In this document: one piece after another, positions 1 through 7,137 of the stretch | Numbering within the stretch: the stretch's first letter is position 1 | How the letters are laid out: each line of letters starts with the position of its first letter | DNA from: JAHRAH01 sp051009015 | GTDB taxonomy: Bacteria; Pseudomonadota; Gammaproteobacteria; Tethybacterales; Persebacteraceae | Length of the DNA: 21,140 nucleotides | Assembly (NCBI GenBank): GCA_051009015.1 | Contig: JBPCWZ010000022.1 | Span: 1-21,140 of the forward strand | Direction: 5' to 3' | Program-made: the position numbers and the translations under genes | The notes under the pieces: generated by a model | What the model was told of the DNA's origin: nothing | The model's input: only the letters and a program-made list of their open reading frames with translations | Database searches by the model: none

Positions 1-2
1 TA

Positions 3-311
3 TTAATCCGCGTTATCCCGCTTTGACACCGCATCCACCAATTCGCGGTGGCGCGATTCGGCGATTGTCTCTTTCTTGTTGTGTTTGGAAACAAACACCA
101 GATTGAGGATGACGGACAACAGCCACAGGAAAAAGCCCAAAATGAGGACAAAGCCGAAAGCCGCATCGCTGAAGCCGCTTGCGAAGACAACCACCCAGCC
201 GGTAATGCTGACGGCGGTAAGGATGAGCGCCCACGCGGTGCTTGTGTAAAACAGCCCCAGTGTGCTGAAGAAAAACGCCAAAAAGAATGCGGCGGTGTGA
301 GATTTTTTCAT
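3..311 (-). CDS. Small three-helix inner-membrane protein, unknown function
   Basis: This 102-residue protein starts at the ATG at 311-309, chosen because an AAAGGGG ribosome-binding site lies about 8 bases upstream. A longer upstream reading has no such support. It has three hydrophobic stretches, at about residues 7-22, 26-46 and 50-74, and then a charged tail of about 28 residues rich in Lys, Glu and Arg. It should sit in the inner membrane with a soluble C-terminus. I recognise no family. It follows the molybdopterin oxidoreductase gene by 99 bases on the same strand, but has its own promoter-like TGA-TATAAT at 409-401, so cotranscription is uncertain. Its stop codon lies three bases from the window edge, so downstream genes cannot be seen. 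A role tied to the oxidoreductase is only a guess from position. Confidence 0.7.
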   Translation of the reverse strand: MKKSHTAAFFLAFFFSTLGLFYTSTAWALILTAVSITGWVVVFASGFSDAAFGFVLILGFFLWLLSVILNLVFVSKHNKKETIAESRHRELVDAVSKRDNAD

Positions 312-400
312 GGTTGTATTCCCCTTTGTTGGTAAATGTCGGACGCGCCCTCCGCAAACCCGCTGCCAGATTCCGGCGCGGGGCGATTGGCACACGGGTT

Positions 401-409
401 ATTATATCA
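401..409 (-). promoter_or_regulatory. Extended -10 promoter of the small membrane protein gene
   Basis: Read on the minus strand, the site is TG-A-TATAAT, a perfect -10 hexamer with an extended TGn. Transcription would start near 394, giving a leader of about 83 bases. No convincing -35 box lies 17 bases upstream. It sits directly after the stop codon of the oxidoreductase gene. Confidence 0.45.
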
Positions 410-410
410 T

Positions 411-3371
411 TTATTTCCGCGTCAGCACATCGCGCAGGGGGCGGGTTAGGTGTATCGGTTTGTGGGTTATGTAGCGCAATAGGGCGGGGTTTTGGGCGGG
501 GTCTTTTGGTGTTTGCGTGTTTGCTTTTTGCAAGTGGGCGGCGATTTCGGCTTCGGTCATTTTTGTAATGCTCACGCGCAGGTCGTACCATGCCGCTTGT
601 CCGGTTATCGGGTCGCTGTTGTTAACTTCTTCGCCGTTTGCCGTCAGTGTTTCCGGTATCAGGTGATTCATCAAAAAACCCTCCACTCCTTCGGAAGCAT
701 TCTCCGCCAAACCCCATGCGCCCGCGCCGGTTTTTTTGCCATTGCCGTTTTTGTTTGCGCCGCCGGTGTTTTTGGCGATGGCATTCCATGTCCATATCGT
801 ATCGGCGCGGACGCCGTCCATTGTTTTGACCGCCGCCGCCGCTTTGCCGAGCGGGGATATCAGCCACACCCAATCGCCGTCTTGCAAACCTTCGTCCGCC
901 GCGCGGGCGGCGTTGATGAAAACCGGGTTGCGGTCTGCTATCTGGCGCAGCCATGCGTTTTGGGAATCCCACGAATGATACATAAACATCGGGCGCTGTG
1001 TTATGGCATAAAACAAACCATCGCGGTTTGGCATACTCCCCCCATCCCCCTCTTTCATCTGCAGATGCGCAAGCGGCGGCGACCAAAAAGGCAAAGGGTC
1101 GCAATGCTCGCGCAATCTTTCCCCCTGTTTTTTTGTCGGCGGCAGGTGTTTGCCATGCCCTTCGCCCGCCAGGCGAAACTTTTGCAAAGGTTCGCAGTAT
1201 AACTGCAAAACTATCGCCTCTTCGCTCGTTGTCCATCCCGCTTTTTTGGCATAGCGCAGATAATCGCGGTTGGCAAAGCGCAAATAGCGCGTGTTTTGCG
1301 GCAACTCCCGCCGGAAGAAACATTCATTCTCCTCATACTTCTGCCACTGCCGCGCATTCGGCTCGCCGACAAGGGAATCGCCGCCGTCTTTGCCGCGCCA
1401 TCCGGCGAGAAAACCGGTGCCCGGGGTTTTTTGCCAATGGGTTATGAAATGTTCATAATCCTTGTATTTGCGCCCGCCGCTTGCATCCGTAAAAGCCGGC
1501 AGTTGCAATCTGCCGCCGAGTTCCACAAGCACTTCCTGCCACGGGCGGGTGTCAAACTCGCGCGGCACTACCGGCGCCCGTATCGCATCGCATGCGGCAT
1601 GCGCTTCGGATATCGGGCGGTCAAGCATTGAAATAACATCGCGCCGCTCCAAAAATGTCGTGTCCGGCAAAACCAAATCGGCATAGTTTACCGTCTCGGA
1701 ATGAAAGGCGTCGCAAACAACGACAAAGGGAATCGCATATTCCCCTTCCTTGCCGTCTTTTGCCATCGCCGTCAGATGGCGGACGGCGGCGGCGGTGTCC
1801 ATGGATGAGTTCCACGCCAGGTTTGCCATAAAGATCATCAGCGTGTCTATCTTATACGGGTCGCCTTTTGCGGCATTGGCGAGGACATTGTGCATCAGCC
1901 CGTGCGCCGAAAAAGGAGCGTCCCACGAAAACGCCTTGTCAATGCGCAAAGGCGCGCCGCTTTCGTCAACAACCAAATCTTCCGGCGATGACGGCATTCC
2001 CAAAGGCATCGCCGTCAAAGGTTTGCCCGGCGCGCTTTGCTTTGCCGGCGGGGGGACGGCGGGAGGGTGCTTCGGATAGGGAGGTTTGGCAAGATGCGAA
2101 CCGGGGGAATCCACCGCGCCCAAAAGCGCCTGCAGAAAATGAATCGCCCTGCATGTTTGGAAGCCGTTGGAATGCGCCGATATGCCGCGCATGGCATGCA
2201 TCGCTACCGCCCTGCCGACAAAAGAATCGCGCCGCCGCCCGAAACAATCCGTCCATTGAGCCGCGATTTTTGGCGGGTTGTCAAAAGCCGCCGATGCCAT
2301 CTCCAAGGCAATGCGCTCTATTGTCTTTGCATTGATGCCGCATATTCTTGCCGCGTTTTGCGGGGTATATTGCCGCTCCATCGCCCGGGCGACAAACAGC
2401 GTCATCGCGGTTTTGACTTGCACATTACCGGCAAGTGTGAATTCGCCAAAAAGCGCCGGGGCGGCATCGGCATCGGCGGCATTAACCGCGGTGTTTTTTG
2501 TCATATCCCACACTTGCGCATTGCCATCCTTGTCGCGGGCGAACAAGCCATCGTCCGCCGCGCCGGGATTGTCTATCACCAGCCACGGCATGTTGGTATA
2601 ACACGCCAGAAAATCTTCGTCCATCCGGCGATGCCGCAAAAGCACCTGCGCCATCGCCATCGCCAATATGCCGTCCGTCCCCGGGCGCACGGGAAGCCAC
2701 TCGTCCGCTATCGCCTGATAACCGGTGCGCACAGGATTGATGGCGACTATCTTCGCCCCGCGCTCTTTGAGTTTTTTCATGCCTATCTTCAGCGGGTTGG
2801 AAGAGTGGTCTTCCGCCACCCCCCACAGCATAAAATAACGCGCCAAATCCCAATCCGGCTCGCCGAACTCCCAAAACGAAAAGCCGGTTGTCAATAGCCC
2901 CGCCGCCGCCATATTGACGGAACAAAAACCCCCGTGCGCCGCCCAATTCAAAGTGCCAAACTGCGCAGCCCACAAGCCGGTCAGCGCCTGCATCTGGTCC
3001 CTGCCGGTGAAGAATGCAAGTTTGTCGGGGTCGCTTTGGCGGATGGCGGCAAGGCGATTGGTCAGCATTTCGGTCGCCTTGTCCCACGATATCGGCACGA
3101 ACTCGCCTTCGCCGCGCAGGGTGCCGGGCTTTCGCATCATCGGCGCGCGAAGTTTGGCGGGCGAGCATTGTTTCATAATGGCGGCATTGCCCTTGCCGCA
3201 AAGGACGCCGCGATTGACAGGATGATTCGGATTGCCCTGCACAAAGCGAATGCGCCCGTCTTCCAGCGTAACCTTAACGCCGCACCGGCAGGCGCACATA
3301 TAACAAGTAGTAAACCGCGTCTCCCGCGCCCCGCGCTTTTCAAAATCGGGTAGTTTCATTTTTTCTGGCAT
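411..3371 (-). CDS. soeA: Molybdopterin oxidoreductase catalytic subunit, SoeA (cytoplasmic sulfite dehydrogenase) type
   Basis: This 986-residue protein belongs to the DMSO-reductase superfamily and binds Mo-bisMGD and one 4Fe-4S cluster. The cluster motif is visible as C23-x2-C26-x3-C30-x27-C58 in a TTCYMCACRCG context, with an extra C28. The segment HGGFCSVNM holds the probable molybdenum-ligand cysteine, C150, as in the PsrA/PhsA/SoeA branch. The C-terminal molybdopterin-dinucleotide-binding domain (MYHSWDSQN, then NPVFINAARA) is present. There is no Tat or Sec leader, which fits the cytoplasmic SoeA enzymes that oxidise sulfite to sulfate better than the exported PsrA/PhsA enzymes. The ATG at 3371-3369 is chosen over the longer frame because GAGGA lies 10 bases upstream. 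Normal partners are an iron-sulfur subunit and a membrane anchor; neither is visible here. The superfamily is certain, but the substrate is inferred from remembered motif similarity. Confidence 0.8.
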   Translation of the reverse strand: MPEKMKLPDFEKRGARETRFTTCYMCACRCGVKVTLEDGRIRFVQGNPNHPVNRGVLCGKGNAAIMKQCSPAKLRAPMMRKPGTLRGEGEFVPISWDKATEMLTNRLAAIRQSDPDKLAFFTGRDQMQALTGLWAAQFGTLNWAAHGGFCSVNMAAAGLLTTGFSFWEFGEPDWDLARYFMLWGVAEDHSSNPLKIGMKKLKERGAKIVAINPVRTGYQAIADEWLPVRPGTDGILAMAMAQVLLRHRRMDEDFLACYTNMPWLVIDNPGAADDGLFARDKDGNAQVWDMTKNTAVNAADADAAPALFGEFTLAGNVQVKTAMTLFVARAMERQYTPQNAARICGINAKTIERIALEMASAAFDNPPKIAAQWTDCFGRRRDSFVGRAVAMHAMRGISAHSNGFQTCRAIHFLQALLGAVDSPGSHLAKPPYPKHPPAVPPPAKQSAPGKPLTAMPLGMPSSPEDLVVDESGAPLRIDKAFSWDAPFSAHGLMHNVLANAAKGDPYKIDTLMIFMANLAWNSSMDTAAAVRHLTAMAKDGKEGEYAIPFVVVCDAFHSETVNYADLVLPDTTFLERRDVISMLDRPISEAHAACDAIRAPVVPREFDTRPWQEVLVELGGRLQLPAFTDASGGRKYKDYEHFITHWQKTPGTGFLAGWRGKDGGDSLVGEPNARQWQKYEENECFFRRELPQNTRYLRFANRDYLRYAKKAGWTTSEEAIVLQLYCEPLQKFRLAGEGHGKHLPPTKKQGERLREHCDPLPFWSPPLAHLQMKEGDGGSMPNRDGLFYAITQRPMFMYHSWDSQNAWLRQIADRNPVFINAARAADEGLQDGDWVWLISPLGKAAAAVKTMDGVRADTIWTWNAIAKNTGGANKNGNGKKTGAGAWGLAENASEGVEGFLMNHLIPETLTANGEEVNNSDPITGQAAWYDLRVSITKMTEAEIAAHLQKANTQTPKDPAQNPALLRYITHKPIHLTRPLRDVLTRK

Positions 3372-3412
3372 GGGGATTTTTTCCTCAAAAATTTGGTAAT
3401 CCGGAAAAGATG

Positions 3413-3425
3413 TGCTATTATAGCA
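3413..3425. promoter_or_regulatory. Symmetric bidirectional -10 element between soeA-like and DUF262 genes
   Basis: The 13-base palindrome TGCTATTATAGCA reads on the plus strand as TGC-TATTAT and on the minus strand as TGC-TATAAT. It is therefore an extended -10 element in both directions. The plus direction also has TTGGTA at 3393-3398 with a 17-base spacer. The minus direction has no visible -35. Predicted starts are near 3428 (plus) and 3410 (minus). The two promoters use the same base pairs, so polymerase binding in one orientation should exclude the other. Confidence 0.6.
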
Positions 3426-3430
3426 GGGCA

Positions 3431-4633
3431 ATGGCAGAAGAAGTGCGCGAAAGTTTTGGCAACGGCGGCGGCGCGGCGGACGCATCGTGGGTTGATGAGG
3501 GCGATGCCATCGTCGAAAATGAGCCGGGGAGCGAGGAATACGACATCACGGCGTCGCCTAACGACTTCAATGTTATGACACTGAACCACATCGTTGGTTC
3601 CGGGGCGGTTAAAATGCCCGGATTTCAGCGCAACTTCGTTTGGGATATACAGCGGGCATCTAAACTGGTTGAGTCAATCATTCTTAGGTTGCCCATTCCT
3701 CAATTGTTTTTGTACGAGGAAAAAAGGAACAAATTCCTCGTGATTGATGGGCAACAGCGCCTGATGTCCATCTATTTCTTCGCCAAGGGGCGTTTTCCCC
3801 GCCCGGGGGGCAGGGCGATGCTTCGCCCCTTTTTGACTGGGGGCGGGAAAATTCCGGATGAAATTCTGCAGGATAATAATCATTTTCAGCCGTTCAAACT
3901 GCGGTTGCCGGAGATGGTCTCCGGGCAAAAAAACAGGTTTGCCGGACTCACATACGAGGTGCTGGACGACTATCAAGCGAGTTTTGACATGCGCCCGCTT
4001 AGGAGCGTTGTTATCAGGCAAAACTCGTCGTCCGATAGTGATTCTTCAATTTACGAAATATTCAACCGCCTGAACACCGGCGGGGTGAACTTGCGCCCGC
4101 AGGAAATACGGACCTGCATGTACTATTCCGCTTTTTATGATATGCTTGATAGCATCAATGCTGACCTGGAATGGCGTCGCATATTGGGGAAAAAGGAAGC
4201 GGACAAGAACATGAAAGACATCGAAATCCTTCTCAGGGGATTTGCCATGCTCGCCAACAGCGAGAATTATGCGCCGTCCATGATTAGGTTTCTCAATGAG
4301 TTTTCCCATGAGGGGACCAAATATTCCTCCGAGCGCAACGAATACCTGCGTGCCCTTTTTCAGTCCTTTTTGCGTGCGTGCGCGAAATTGCCGGATGGGG
4401 CATTTCTTTCGGGCGGGCGCTTCAGTGTTGCGCTTTACGAGGCGGTTTTTTCTACTGTCTGCAAGAAAGCGCACACTGAAAATCGTTTTGTGGAGAATGC
4501 GCTGGAAAGCCAACGCGTGGAAAAACTTGCGCGAGACCAAGAATTTGTGGAGGCATCCCAACAAGGCACGGCGCAACAGGCAAAAGTGCAGAAGCGTCTT
4601 GCCCGGGCGCGAGAAATTGTCGGCGCACTCTAA
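3431..4633 (+). CDS. DUF262 (GmrS-N-like) domain protein, probable defence component
   Basis: This 400-residue protein carries the DUF262 signatures. These are the FQRNFVW segment (residues 65-71), VIDGQQRL (104-111, the DGQQR motif of the ParB/Srx-like nucleotide-binding fold) and RLNTGGVNLRPQEIR (213-227). DUF262 is known from the N-terminal half of GmrSD type IV restriction enzymes and from many stand-alone defence-associated proteins, where it binds or hydrolyses NTP. The GmrD-type DUF1524 HNH nuclease half is absent. The C-terminal third is helical and charged, ending in a Gln/Lys/Arg-rich tail. The start at 3431 falls only a few bases after the predicted transcription start, so the mRNA is probably leaderless. 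A HEPN gene follows after 14 bases, and the two look like one operon. Family assignment is firm; the role in defence is inferred. Confidence 0.85.
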   Translation: MAEEVRESFGNGGGAADASWVDEGDAIVENEPGSEEYDITASPNDFNVMTLNHIVGSGAVKMPGFQRNFVWDIQRASKLVESIILRLPIPQLFLYEEKRNKFLVIDGQQRLMSIYFFAKGRFPRPGGRAMLRPFLTGGGKIPDEILQDNNHFQPFKLRLPEMVSGQKNRFAGLTYEVLDDYQASFDMRPLRSVVIRQNSSSDSDSSIYEIFNRLNTGGVNLRPQEIRTCMYYSAFYDMLDSINADLEWRRILGKKEADKNMKDIEILLRGFAMLANSENYAPSMIRFLNEFSHEGTKYSSERNEYLRALFQSFLRACAKLPDGAFLSGGRFSVALYEAVFSTVCKKAHTENRFVENALESQRVEKLARDQEFVEASQQGTAQQAKVQKRLARAREIVGAL

Positions 4634-4647
4634 ATATCAGGGGCGAG

Positions 4648-5193
4648 ATGAAAACCCCGATTGACGCCCTGCACGAAGACTTCAAGGGTGTTTTGGCGCG
4701 CTTGGGGGGAGATATGTCCCTGCATAACAGCGTCAGCGATATTTTTAGAAAATTTCTGCTTTTGGCTGCCGCGAGTTATTTTGAGAAACACCTCACCGAG
4801 ACAGTGGTGGATTTTGCGAAAAAATCAACCTCGGAAAACCATCTTCTGCCCCATTTGGTGCGCGAAACAGCCGTGAAGCGCCAGTATCACACATGGTTTG
4901 TCTGGGAGCGCGCAAACGCTAACAAATTCTTTTCTTTGTTCGGGAAAGATTTTCGAGCGCACATGGAGAAAGAGTTGGGCGAGAAGCGCGAGGACATCAA
5001 AGATGCTGTCAAGGCGTTCATGGAGATTGGCAGAGAGAGGAATCGCCTTGCCCACGAGGGCATTGTTGGTTGCTCGTTTGAAAAAACGAGCGATGAGGTG
5101 TATGCAACCTACGAACGCGCCCTGCGTTTTGTGGAGTGGTTTCCTGTCGCCTTGGCGGAATTTGCCGAAAATCCGTCGCCGCCCGCCGAATAA
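4648..5193 (+). CDS. HEPN-domain protein (RiboL-PSP-HEPN / MAE_28990-like), putative RNase partner of DUF262
   Basis: This 181-residue helical protein has the HEPN signature Rx4H at R131 to H136 (RNRLAH), the pair that forms the RNase active site in HEPN toxins and effectors. The N-terminal part (SVSDIFRKFLLLAAASYFEKHL, split here as SVSDIFRK then FEKHL) resembles the RiboL-PSP-HEPN and MAE_28990 groups. The start ATG at 4648 has AGGGGCGAG just upstream. It follows the DUF262 gene by 14 bases on the same strand. DUF262-HEPN neighbours are recurrent in bacterial genomes. By analogy with other HEPN pairs, the HEPN protein would be the toxic ribonuclease and DUF262 its NTP-dependent controller or sensor. 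The activity and the assignment of roles are inference; the motif and the pairing are visible. Confidence 0.75.
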   Translation: MKTPIDALHEDFKGVLARLGGDMSLHNSVSDIFRKFLLLAAASYFEKHLTETVVDFAKKSTSENHLLPHLVRETAVKRQYHTWFVWERANANKFFSLFGKDFRAHMEKELGEKREDIKDAVKAFMEIGRERNRLAHEGIVGCSFEKTSDEVYATYERALRFVEWFPVALAEFAENPSPPAE

Positions 5194-5217
5194 CCGCCGC
5201 CCGAAAACGGGCGGCGG
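5194..5217. terminator. Hairpin between convergent HEPN and lipoprotein genes
   Basis: CCGCCGCCCG (5194-5203) and CGGGCGGCGG (5208-5217) form a perfect 10-bp stem with an AAAA loop, directly after the HEPN stop codon. It lies between two genes that converge, so it could serve both. No T-run follows on either strand, which weakens a classical intrinsic-terminator call. Confidence 0.5.
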
Positions 5218-5236
5218 ACGGTTAGAATGTTCGGTA

Positions 5237-5584
5237 TCACTCTTTCCCCCATTCTTTCCAGTTCGGACACCCAAGAGCAAGCGCGGCGTTGAGGTTTGAC
5301 CCTATTTCCCCCCGGATTTGTTGCAAGATTGCTCCGGAGTCCGCTCTTTTCTGTATTCCCTCGGAAGAAGACAAGTCAGGGTTTTGGAGTTCCTTGTCAA
5401 TCTCATATGCTTGGGCATACAGCCCTTTCGTCCGCTCTTTCAGGTTGGGGCAGAACTGTGCCCTTTCATCGTCAGAGGTTAGCGCGGTTGTGGCAGTGCA
5501 TCCCGCCGAGAGCAGAAGTGCAACAGAGACAACCGCCACGGCTATACCGCTATACAAGGGCGATTGCTTATGTTTATTGGACAT
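5237..5584 (-). CDS. Small lipoprotein, unknown function
   Basis: This 115-residue protein has a basic N-terminus, a hydrophobic stretch (about residues 11-26) and a lipobox LSAGC with the lipidated cysteine at C29. It should be an envelope lipoprotein. The mature part has two similar six-residue segments, CPNLKE (45-50) and CPNWKE (106-111). They lie near its two ends with a helical, charged middle between them, and their cysteines may form a disulfide. The start is the ATG at 5584-5582. There is no Shine-Dalgarno sequence; a TATAAT hexamer ends only seven bases before the ATG, so the mRNA is probably leaderless. It converges on the HEPN gene and diverges from dinD. I recognise no family. 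Confidence 0.7.
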   Translation of the reverse strand: MSNKHKQSPLYSGIAVAVVSVALLLSAGCTATTALTSDDERAQFCPNLKERTKGLYAQAYEIDKELQNPDLSSSEGIQKRADSGAILQQIRGEIGSNLNAALALGCPNWKEWGKE

Positions 5585-5591
5585 GGGGCAT

Positions 5592-5597
5592 ATTATA
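5592..5597 (-). promoter_or_regulatory. -10 box placing the lipoprotein start codon at +1
   Basis: On the minus strand a perfect TATAAT spans 5597-5592, and the ATG begins at 5584. A start six to seven bases downstream of the hexamer would fall on or beside the ATG. No extended TG and no clear -35 box were found. Confidence 0.45.
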
Positions 5598-5662
5598 CGC
5601 CTTGCAAGACGGGGTATAACCGTTTACAACCCGCCCGCGCTTTTGCCATAGCGGCGCTTTTT

Positions 5663-5671
5663 TGCGATAAT
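5663..5671 (+). promoter_or_regulatory. Extended -10 promoter of dinD
   Basis: The site reads TG-C-GATAAT. Transcription would start near 5678, leaving a leader of about 11 bases that holds the GGAGGGAG ribosome-binding site. I looked for LexA boxes (CTGT-N8-ACAG or GTTC-N7-GTTC) in 5585-5688 and saw none. Confidence 0.45.
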
Positions 5672-5688
5672 AGCGGCGGAGGGAGATT

Positions 5689-6537
5689 ATGGACGGCGGC
5701 GGCGAACTGACGCTTTTTCATTTTAATGACAATGCGCCGAGTTTTGAGGACTTCGGCAAGGATGACGGGGAGCGCCGTTGGCTTGCCGATGACCTTGGGC
5801 GCGCCCTTGGCTACCGCAATGATGCGTCTTTTGCCGCCGTTATCCGTCGGGCGATAAACGCCTGCAACACCGCGGGGATTGACTCGCTGGACCATTTTGA
5901 GCGCGTCAATATCCTTGATGAAAACGGCGGCACCGTGCGCGAAACGCGCCTTTCGCGTTTTGCCTGCTATCTGGCGGCGATGAACGCCGACTCCAAAAAA
6001 CCGCAAGTGGCGGCGGCGCAAGTTTATTTTTCGCTGTTGGTGGATTCCGTGTTTGAACATCACAAGGAGGCGGAGCAGGTGGGGCGCGTGGCACGGCGCG
6101 GCGAAATCAGCGAACAGGAAAAATCGCTCGGGGCAACGGCAAAACTGCACGGCGTGCGGGATTATGCGCTTTTTCACAATGCCGGCTACCGCGGGCTTTA
6201 CAATATGAATCTTGCCGAGTTGAAAAAGAAAAAAGCGGGCAGGCATCTTATCAGCGGCTCCCTGCTGGATTATATGGGCACGACCGAACTTGCCGCCAAT
6301 CTCTTCCGCATTACGCAAACGGACGAGCGCATCCGCAACAACGGCATTCACGGGCAGAAAAATCGGGAACAAGCGCACGAAATGGTTGGCAAAAAAGTGC
6401 GCAAGTTAATGCTGGAACTCAGCGGCACTGCGCCCGAAACCCTGCCGCTGCAGGACAAAATCACCGAAGCCAAAAAGCATATCAAACAAGCGCAAAAGCG
6501 GCTGGGCAATGCCCGCCCCGCACAGAGCAACGATTAG
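5689..6537 (+). CDS. dinD: DinD, DNA damage-inducible protein D (BRO-N family)
   Basis: This 282-residue protein matches E. coli DinD in order and length. It has an N-terminal BRO-like domain (about residues 25-115, with a WLADDLGRALGY segment and LSRFACYLAAMN), then a DinD-specific region with DYALFHNAGYRGLY (158-171). The block MGTTELAANLFRITQT (196-211) is nearly the same in E. coli as I remember it. In E. coli, DinD is SOS-induced and inhibits RecA-mediated strand exchange by disassembling RecA filaments. The ATG at 5689 has a strong GGAGGGAG site three bases upstream. A small membrane-protein gene follows after about 20 bases. No LexA box is visible, so SOS control here is not shown. The E. 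coli function is assumed to carry over. Confidence 0.88.
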   Translation: MDGGGELTLFHFNDNAPSFEDFGKDDGERRWLADDLGRALGYRNDASFAAVIRRAINACNTAGIDSLDHFERVNILDENGGTVRETRLSRFACYLAAMNADSKKPQVAAAQVYFSLLVDSVFEHHKEAEQVGRVARRGEISEQEKSLGATAKLHGVRDYALFHNAGYRGLYNMNLAELKKKKAGRHLISGSLLDYMGTTELAANLFRITQTDERIRNNGIHGQKNREQAHEMVGKKVRKLMLELSGTAPETLPLQDKITEAKKHIKQAQKRLGNARPAQSND

Positions 6538-6557
6538 CGGCAAGCGGCGGCGGGGTG

Positions 6558-6959
6558 ATGAAAAGGGCGGCGGTGGGGGTTTATGCTTTGGCGGTTTGTT
6601 TTTTTGCCGCTGCGGTGTTTGCCATTTCCTTGGCGATGGCGGCTTGGGATGTTGTGGAATGGGCGGCGCCGGAGTTTGCGATGGACGGGCGCGAATATGA
6701 ATGCCATCAATCCGATGATGCTTTTCGCAGTTGTCATGCGCAGCGCGAGTTTGGCTTTTACGGGGGCGAAAACCCCGCGCCTTTGCCCGATGGCGCGGCT
6801 CTGACACAAATGCGCGAAGAATCATTCAACCGCCGCATCAATGCCGGACGGCGCAATGCCATGCAGGGTTTGGTGCAAAAGGGCATTCTTGCCGTGATAA
6901 TGCTGGCGCTTTTTGGCGCGCATTGGCGTTTGCGGCGGGCGGCGGCGAGGGCGGATTAA
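6558..6959 (+). CDS. Two-helix membrane protein with a periplasmic Cys-His loop, unknown function
   Basis: This 133-residue protein has a transmembrane segment at about residues 4-28 and a second at about 105-123, joined by a hydrophilic loop of about 75 residues. The loop holds ECHQ and SCHA, that is two Cys-His pairs eight residues apart, which could bind a metal or form a disulfide. The tail is Arg/Ala-rich. The start is the ATG at 6558; a GTG directly before it at 6555 is in frame and is an alternative. The gene begins about 20 bases after dinD and is probably cotranscribed with it. I recognise no family. An accessory role in the DinD response would be a guess from position alone. Confidence 0.65.
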   Translation: MKRAAVGVYALAVCFFAAAVFAISLAMAAWDVVEWAAPEFAMDGREYECHQSDDAFRSCHAQREFGFYGGENPAPLPDGAALTQMREESFNRRINAGRRNAMQGLVQKGILAVIMLALFGAHWRLRRAAARAD

Positions 6960-7033
6960 TCCATCACTCCGCATCGCTAATCCATCCCCCCCGTCCCCCC
7001 GATATTTCCCCGCCGCCGCCCGCCGTCTTTTTT
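6934..7033 (+). terminator. Possible long-loop terminator after the membrane protein gene
   Basis: The end of the coding region contains GGCGGGCGGCGGCG (6934-6947). Its exact complement CGCCGCCGCCCGCC lies at 7011-7024, followed by GT-C and six T at 7028-7033. The 14-bp stem is perfect, but the loop is 63 bases. Both arms are the common GC triplet pattern of this genome, so chance is a real alternative. Confidence 0.3.
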
Positions 7034-7069
7034 GTTTGATAAAAAAGTGGTGCAAATGACGGTGTTTTT

Positions 7070-7078
7070 TGTTATGAT
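7070..7078 (+). promoter_or_regulatory. Extended -10 promoter of the TRAP transporter operon
   Basis: The site reads TG-T-TATGAT, giving a predicted start near 7085 and a leader of about 53 bases. The same nine bases occur at the ankyrin operon promoter. No good -35 box was found at 17 bases. Confidence 0.45.
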
Positions 7079-7137
7079 AGCGGTAATGCGCCGCGCGGGC
7101 GGTGTTTGACAAATCCAACAAAACAAGGAGCGAAACA

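Noticed and set aside
2037..2897. Plus-strand open frame of 286 codons opposite the molybdopterin oxidoreductase
   Set aside because: The oxidoreductase motifs are continuous on the minus strand; the antisense frame has no recognisable domain and no start signal.
5585..5688. SOS (LexA) box expected before dinD
   Set aside because: I searched by eye for CTGT-N8-ACAG and GTTC-N7-GTTC and found neither, so no operator is annotated.
5593..6378. Minus-strand open frame of 261 codons opposite dinD
   Set aside because: DinD is recognised on the plus strand with a strong ribosome-binding site; the antisense frame shows no family features.
7105..7110. TTGACA before dctP taken as a -35 box
   Set aside because: It lies only 27 bases before the ATG, leaving no room for a -10 box at 17 bases and a leader; the TGTTATGAT at 7070 is a better promoter.
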